64,000 nucleotides of DNA from contig FWWN02000177.1 of assembly GCA_900175165.2 (NCBI GenBank), positions 62,001 through 126,000 of the forward strand. Reading direction: 5' to 3'. The DNA comes from Rhizomucor pusillus (Eukaryota; Mucoromycota; Mucoromycetes; Mucorales; Lichtheimiaceae). The position numbers were made by a program, and so were the translations under genes. Under the pieces are notes generated by a model. The model saw only the letters and a program-made list of their open reading frames with translations. It was not told where the DNA came from and did not search any database. Shown here one piece after another: positions 58,351 through 64,000 of the stretch (the stretch's first letter is position 1; every line of letters starts with the position of its first letter).

Positions 58351-59422
58351 TAGATTCTTCTCATAAGTTTCTACAATCCAGCTCTGTGTTGAAATATTCG
58401 TCGAAGTCGTCATTCTCTAAACGAAAGAGAAGTACCTTTCCAGAATGGATCCGTTGAATCCTTGTTGAATTCGAGATTATACGACCTGTTAATATCTGTC
58501 TACTCGTAACTGTGTCAATCTACAGTATTGAACACCATCTGCGGGATAATTCCTCTTGCCATTTGTATTCAAAGCGATCTTCTTCCCATCCTTGTCATCA
58601 GGTGAGAATGTCTTTGGTATGCCTTTGATCCATCCCCTGGCTTTTTGAACGCTCCACGCGAAGCTTACAGAGGCCGTTAATGGAAATGTACATATGATAA
58701 TGTTCTTAGTGTAGACAATTTATCCGACGTTCTGAGCGCTTTGACAGGATTTTAACAAGATCGATGTCATCTAATTATTTTATTGTGGACTTTCTTTGCC
58801 TTCCTTCAGAGCTACCTTAAAATTGCTGTTTAATCGCTCAAGACAATCTCTGTATCCTCATTTTCTATTATTCAATTACGAAAAATGCTACTCAACAGAT
58901 CGGTAAAAGGTAAGAATATATGGGAATACGAGTAGCAGCTGTCAAAGAGTTCGCTTTATAATCTTTAGGCCGCAGTTAAAAGGCGTTTTAAAGAATATTT
59001 TCTTGTAGACCTTCCCCGACGTAGTTCATTTGACGAGAAGATTCTGGTATACTCGCCTGCTCTCTGCAATAACTTGACCGTTCCAGTTTTAAGTCGAAAA
59101 ATTTCTTAAAGATCATATGTTAACAATCTGCATGTGTTTTCAATTCAGGTCAAGTCTCATGAACGATGACTGGTACTTTTACGTATGAATGACTGCACTA
59201 ATAATCTCAAGACAAGATGGATTCGCAGAAGCACAAGTTTGCCGAACTGCTTCACCATCGATCGTTTTTGTTTACGTTCCAGATTAATGAGGGGCTTAAT
59301 CTTTCCTTAACCACGCATATCTATTTTCTCCGTTGTTAGTGTGAGAACATACATCTGCAAAAACTTATTCGGTCTCCACGATCTCTGCACCTGTTTTTTT
59401 CTTTTTTCCACTCGACTGATCC
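58351..59422. other. Gene-free region upstream of the fucosidase
   Basis: About 1.07 kb, AT-rich and stop-dense in all frames. It presumably includes the fucosidase promoter. No gene seen. Confidence 0.5.
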
Positions 59423-62038
59423 ATGTTGTTTGGCATAATCGTTCTCCAATGTCTATTTTTACTGTTAACACCGCATGCTTACTGTCAACAATCGCAAAAA
59501 TTGTTACAGTCCAAGTATCCTGACACCAAGTTCGTACAGTACGATCTAGAAAAATTTCTGAACAACAAAGGCTTCGCACCCGATGGCAACCTGGATGATC
59601 TAGGCAACCATTTCGTGTGCGACTCGGTCAAAAGCAACAGCGTCCAAATTGGCACGATCCCATACACAATATCTAAAAAGGCTCATCGGGACAATGCGTT
59701 CGCGCAGGGTCAAGTTATCACTGTCAATGAATCTCTTGGGGCCCTTTATCTTTTAGTCACGGCCTCCCACGGTCCCGTACGAGCACAAATTGTCGTAACA
59801 TATCAGGATGGCAGCACCACCTCGACGTTGCTGCAGGTCCCAGACTGGCAAGTCGCAAAAATCACAACGTACGATGCAATATCGTGCACGGTTAACACTG
59901 GCGCAACCGGGTATTTGCTGTCGATGGCGGTCTACATTGATCCGAAAAAGCCAGTGTCACATCTCACGTTACCTTATGCATCAGGCACCCTTCGTCCCAC
60001 GCTACACTTGTTCGGTCTCACCGGGGTCACGTCTACCGCGGCTCACGTTGTCTCGGCTGTGGCCACATCTGACTTTGATGAACAACAAGAAACAAGCAGC
60101 AGGTGCCAATACATTAAAGTTAGGGTACACAATACCGGGACCCAGTGGTTGCAAGATATCAAAGTCGAAATATCAGGCCCTTTGCTCAAAACCAAACAGC
60201 CCGGGAAAATCACAAAGTTGGCGCCCGGCTCCATCTCACAGTCACGTGCCTTGATACACACATTGCGCCGAAAACCGACGCCTACGGCTGTTTTTGTGCG
60301 ACTTTACAAGGATGAGATCTTGCTTGACGAGCAGGTAGTCACTGTAAACATAGGCTTTGATGATTACAGTGCTACGCAAGAGTAAGTATCATTCTGGTAT
60401 GCCGACCCAGTTGCCCAATACGTATTGATAAGGATAACGTAGATCTCTGTCGCAGCACGGGGCGCCCAAATGGTATCAGGATGCAAAGTTTGGGATTTTC
60501 ATACATTGGGGCGTGTATTCTGTTCCAGCATACGCACCACCGTATCAATACGCGGAGTGGTACTGGTATCAGCTGCATCAAGTGGACGGACCGACGTATC
60601 TTCACCATCAAGACGTGTACGGAACATCCTTTGAATACGACGACTTTATCAAGCAATGGGACCCTGCTCACTTTGACGCTGCAAAGTGGCTGCAGGTTGT
60701 TAACGCAAGCCAAGCGACATATTTTGTGTTTACAACGAAACATCACGACGGCGTTGCACTGTTTGATACAAAGGTCACAGGGCGATCAAGTGTCCACTTT
60801 AAGGGCCGAGATTTTGCAAAAGAGATATTCGAAACGGCAAAGGAGCAATACCCGCATTTAAAACGTGGATTCTACTGCAAGTATTACATGCAAACGAATA
60901 CCTTTATTTGATAACTGCAATGCTAAATTATAAATGTGAATTCAACAGTCTCTATACCAGAGTGGTATCATCCCAGCTATCACGATAGCTGGCTTGGATG
61001 GCACGGCCCTCCATTGAATCCGTTTACAGGTGCGCAGGCACCATACACGGGTGCACCTCCGGTCGGTGATTTTGTGAACGATGTTCAATTGCCTCAAGCG
61101 CTTGAACTTATCGACAACTACCAGCCAGATATATTTTGGTAAGAATAAGGCTGTTTTCAGTGCTCGTTGTTTTCTGACGAGGTTTCAACATAGGTGTGAT
61201 ATTGGCGGCATCAATAATTCGAGCGTGTGGCAATCTCATTATTTTAACAGTGCGAGGATTCAAGGGAAACAAGTGGTCATCAACGATCGCTGTGGAAACG
61301 GAATATGGGATTTTGCCACGGTGGAATATCGCCAGGTGTTTGACCCACCTCCCACGTAAGTAAAGAAAAACCTGAATGATCTTATAATTAATGCTCAATA
61401 TCTGCTTGCGACGACATTTTATGTAGCACTTGGGAATCCACGCGCGGTATCGATCCATTCTCATTCGGGTATGCAAATATTACAACTCTTAAATTGCTGC
61501 TATCAAAGAAACTCACTATTATCTCCAATGCAGATACAATCGAGCGACGAGTTTAGATAGGTATACAAGTACCACTGCATTGATTCAAGAGCTTGTCAAC
61601 GTAGTTGCCAAGGGAGGAAACTTGTTGCTAAACATCGGTCCAGAGGGCTCAGGACGCATCCCAGATGTCATGGTGGATCGGCTTGTTGGCATAGGTCAAT
61701 GGCTTCAAAAGGTTCATCCGAGTATATTCGATTCCGAGCCTTACTGGGTGACGCCTGAAGATGACAAGGATCCGGGACAGCAACTGCGTTTCACTGTGAA
61801 ACGTGATGGATCAGCGTTTTACATTTTCAGTCTACAAAGACCCGTAGCTGAACGCGTGTTCATCAAAGCACCTGTCCCCTACATACATCCACGTATGCAA
61901 GCGTCACTGCTTGCAGACAAAAAGGTGCCTTTGAATTGGAACATGCACAGTAACGGCAGGCTCGTCCTTTACGTGCCAAACTCAGCACTTGATCGAGCAG
62001 AGCATGTTTGGGTCTTTGAATTAAGCGCGCCATGCTAG
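59423..62038 (+). CDS. Secreted GH29 alpha-L-fucosidase
   Basis: The first ATG at 59423 opens MLFGIIVLQCLFLLLTPHAY, a signal peptide ending near YC|QQ. An N-terminal all-beta region of about 300 residues precedes the GH29 barrel, as in fungal fucosidases. The barrel begins APKWYQDAKFGIFIHWGVYS and continues YATYFVFTTKHHDGVALF-type sequence (ATYFVFTTKHHDGVALFDTK) and then PDIFW|CDIGG. The Asp of CDIGG is the expected nucleophile, with an intron falling just before it (about 61141-61194). Next come the DRCGNGIWDFATVEYRQVF and NVVAKGGNLLLNIGPEGSGR motifs typical of GH29. A beta-sandwich ends the protein at FELSAPC. At least five introns. It would release terminal L-fucose outside the cell; fucose-rich exopolysaccharides are known in Mucorales, so a role in wall turnover is possible. 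Confidence 0.9.
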
Positions 62039-62085
62039 AGTGAACGAGCAAAGACCCCTTGCTTAGTTTTCTATCATCATTTATT

Positions 62086-62951
62086 TTACTTGCTCTCATC
62101 ATTGTCATTCTTGTTCTTATCATCTTCTTGTTTGTTATTATTGGTTGTACTACTATTGTTCCTGCTACCACTGTCCGATTGAATTCTAGTCTTGATCCCC
62201 TTGTACAGAGCATCCAGTGTCTTATTTGCATGATTTCTAAGTGTTTCCAAATGCCGGCTATCCGTTGCTGTCTCGTAAGCCTTGCGGAAAAATGCTGTCT
62301 GGGATCCATCCGACCAAGATTCCTTGTAAAAGTCGATTCCTTCCTTGGAGACCTTGGCAATGCGCTCGGCTCCGCGGTAGAGACGTTCCAGCTGCTCAGC
62401 AAGATCAACTTGATAATCCACTTCCTTCCTAGAGAGATATAGACAGTTCCTCTGAGTTAATGATACACGTATCGAGAACAACAAGAGGTGAGCATATTAA
62501 GAACACTTGCTTGTCATCTGCACTTTGTATATCTAATAATCATGAGCATCTGCTTCTGAAGCTCCTGTTTGCCTTTATGCAGTCTACCTTGCACCGGGTA
62601 TGGTCCGCTCACTATCGAGTAACCTTTCAAAGGATTCCACGACTGCGCTGCCAACTGGTCACCGCGTAGCTCAGCTTCTCTTGTGTCCTTTTCTTTCTCC
62701 TTTGCTGAGGGAACCCAGGTACGCCGTAAGCATAATCTAGAGCAATCGGCTTCATGTTCAGGTCGGGAAGGCTTTGCGCAGCGTCTCAAGCACCATTCGT
62801 CCCAATCGCGAGCATTGATAGTTCTATATGCAAGAAAATGCTTCACGAGAGGAGGGAGATTCCTGTTGCTACCGCCAGCGTTGCTGTCCTGGTCGGTGTC
62901 CTTGGCAGGCTGTTGTGTCGAGGATGGTGGTTCCTTGGTGGATCCAGGCAT
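62086..62951 (-). CDS. Twin-CX3C protein of unknown function, 264 residues
   Basis: Exon 1 is 62523-62951 and exon 2 62086-62451, joined in frame by a 71-nt intron with a GTGCAG donor. The N-terminus is disordered (Ser/Pro/Gln/Asp). Then LVKHFLAYRTINARDWDEWC leads into C54-x3-C58-x11-C70-x3-C74, a twin CX3C pattern like that of small TIM and other MIA-pathway intermembrane-space proteins. The C-terminal half is helical (QVDLAEQLERLYRGAERIAK, GIDFYKESWSDGSQ, LRNHANKTLDALYKGI) and ends in an Asn/Lys/Asp-rich tail. I do not recognise the family. Mitochondrial import is inference; no presequence is evident. It converges on the fucosidase with 47 bp between stops. Confidence 0.7.
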
Positions 62952-63432
62952 GGTAATAGTTGAAGAGACCGTGGAGACTGAAATTCTCCTCCGCTTGGAT
63001 GGTTATTGAATCGCATGAAGTGCATGAAATGAGCATTGAACTGAGTATTTATTTATCCAGAATCTAAAAGATTTGATATATTACTGCGTAGATGACTGGC
63101 TGATTTGTAAAATTCAAGCTTTTTGTTGAGTACGCTTGTCTTGTCGTTTGAAACAACATAGAGGTTTGCCACTAATAAGTCGAGAAGGACACTCTCGCTG
63201 GTGAACATTCCATGACTTGGCTTGTTCGAGTCCCGTCAGTGAAAAATTGGTATTTGAAGAGGCTCACATAATATGTCTCCAAAGGGGGCTGCGAAGAAGT
63301 CCACACATCTTCCTTCTACAGTTACTTTTTTCTTTGTCGAACGAACCTTTCCATTCTACAAAGCTACTATACTTCATTGCCAAATTGACTACTGCGGAGT
63401 TCGAGAAAGATCTGCAAGTCTCCAACCCCACA
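62952..63432. other. Upstream of the twin-CX3C gene
   Basis: About 480 bp without a supported gene. The short frames on both strands have no motif. Confidence 0.45.
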
Positions 63433-63505
63433 TACACTCTTTCCATAAAGTAATGCCGCCCCAGTGAAAATTGATGTCGCATTTTGTCAAAAATCAAATT
63501 CGCGT
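63433..63505. mobile_element. MITE end related to copies A and B (copy C)
   Basis: tacactctttccataaagta is followed, after a 21-bp insertion, by tgtcgcattttgtcaaaaat. It matches the right end of the 29761-29863 element read in reverse. The opposite end was not found before the window ends, so this is a partial or rearranged copy. Confidence 0.5.
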
Positions 63506-64000
63506 TTCCCAAACATAGATGTCGTGCGCTTACAAATGCGTCAGTTGACGTAGTGCAGACTGAGGATATGGTACTAAGCTCTCCGAGCCGCAGTCGAAAC
63601 GGAGTCAACCAGAATTGACTTAGGCACGACAGTCAATCAAAGTATCACACCACACACATTTCAAAATGGATAACCAATTTCTCTATGAAGATGGGCAAGG
63701 CAACGTCGTTATAATCTCGGATGTTTTTTTGTCCGCTGGCAGTCTATACGTCTACATGATGTCCTGGAAAATAGTCCCCTCCCGAATGACGAGAGGAATC
63801 CCGGATGACAACCGGAGATTGGGACATCGTAGATATCCTAAGCGTCCGTAGATTTCTCAAGGGCGATCCTATGTCTCGTAGGATGGAATAGTTTTAAAGG
63901 ACGTCGGTTGGTCGGCAACAGAGACGGTAGCCCGATTGTCTATCGATGGACATAAGGACATGGACGACCTTCACTGTTCCCTGTACCAACTGTTTCAAAT
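63506..64000. other. Window end without a supported gene
   Basis: The frame at 63666-63851 (+) has no recognisable motif, and no splice chain leads out of the window. A gene starting beyond 64000 cannot be judged. Confidence 0.4.

Noticed and set aside
63215..63245. gttcgagtccc, a tRNA B-box-like string
   Set aside because: No matching T-stem, acceptor stem or A box can be paired around it.

Overview
The window looks like nuclear DNA of an early-diverging fungus, most likely Mucoromycota (Mucorales). The reasons are many 50-90 nt GT-AG introns, compact eukaryotic core genes on both strands, glutamine-rich GATA factors, and relics of a eukaryotic TnpB-like (Fanzor) element. No CRISPR array, operon, tRNA or rRNA was seen. 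The assignment to Mucorales is an inference from gene style and was not tested.

Layout. 1-145 (-): start of a p24/Erv25-type cargo receptor cut by the window edge. 0.2-2.3 kb: a truncated Fanzor-like remnant and a degenerate, internally duplicated gene. 2.6-5.5 kb (+): VPS33. 5.9-8.1 kb (-): a broken Fanzor/TnpB-like gene; 8.5-9.4 kb (-): an unrecognised gene with a probable frameshift. 10-12.7 kb (+): GATA factor with two fingers. 12.8-14.3 kb (-): ELMOD-type Arf GAP. 14.7-16.7 kb (+): a ubiquitin/SUMO reader resembling RAP80 in layout. 16.9-19.3 kb (-): REX-type RNA exonuclease, head-to-head with PRP3 (+, 19.5-21.4 kb). 21.7-22.3 kb (+): ribosomal protein eL42. 23.0-25.8 kb (+): TBC1D13-like Rab GAP. 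25.8-30 kb: gene-poor, with a small Cys-rich ORF, an unrecognised coding-like stretch and a MITE. 30.1-36.5 kb (+): MOT1. 36.5-37.6 kb (-): LACTB2-like metallo-beta-lactamase. 38.1-40.3 kb (-): copper amine oxidase. 40.3-43.5 kb: gene-poor, with a palindromic MITE remnant. 43.5-45.1 kb (+): casein kinase I. 45.9-48.9 kb (+): RasGAP of the IQGAP-related short type. 49.4-52.9 kb (-): plasma-membrane-type Ca2+-ATPase. 53.4-56.0 kb (-): FCP1 CTD phosphatase. 56.6-57.0 kb (-): small secreted acidic protein. 58 kb (+): a candidate 95-residue membrane protein. 59.4-62.0 kb (+): secreted GH29 alpha-L-fucosidase. 62.1-63.0 kb (-): twin-CX3C protein. The last kilobase holds a MITE end.

Most genes are housekeeping and functionally independent: membrane traffic (Erv25, VPS33, ELMOD, TBC, RasGAP), transcription (GATA, MOT1, FCP1), RNA processing (REX, PRP3), signalling (CK1, Ca2+ pump). 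The most interesting items are the Fanzor relics with an Asn in place of the first RuvC Asp, the RAP80-like tandem-UIM, SUMO-motif and UBZ4 protein, a short-TIR MITE family, and a LACTB2 homologue lacking the metal-bridging Asp.
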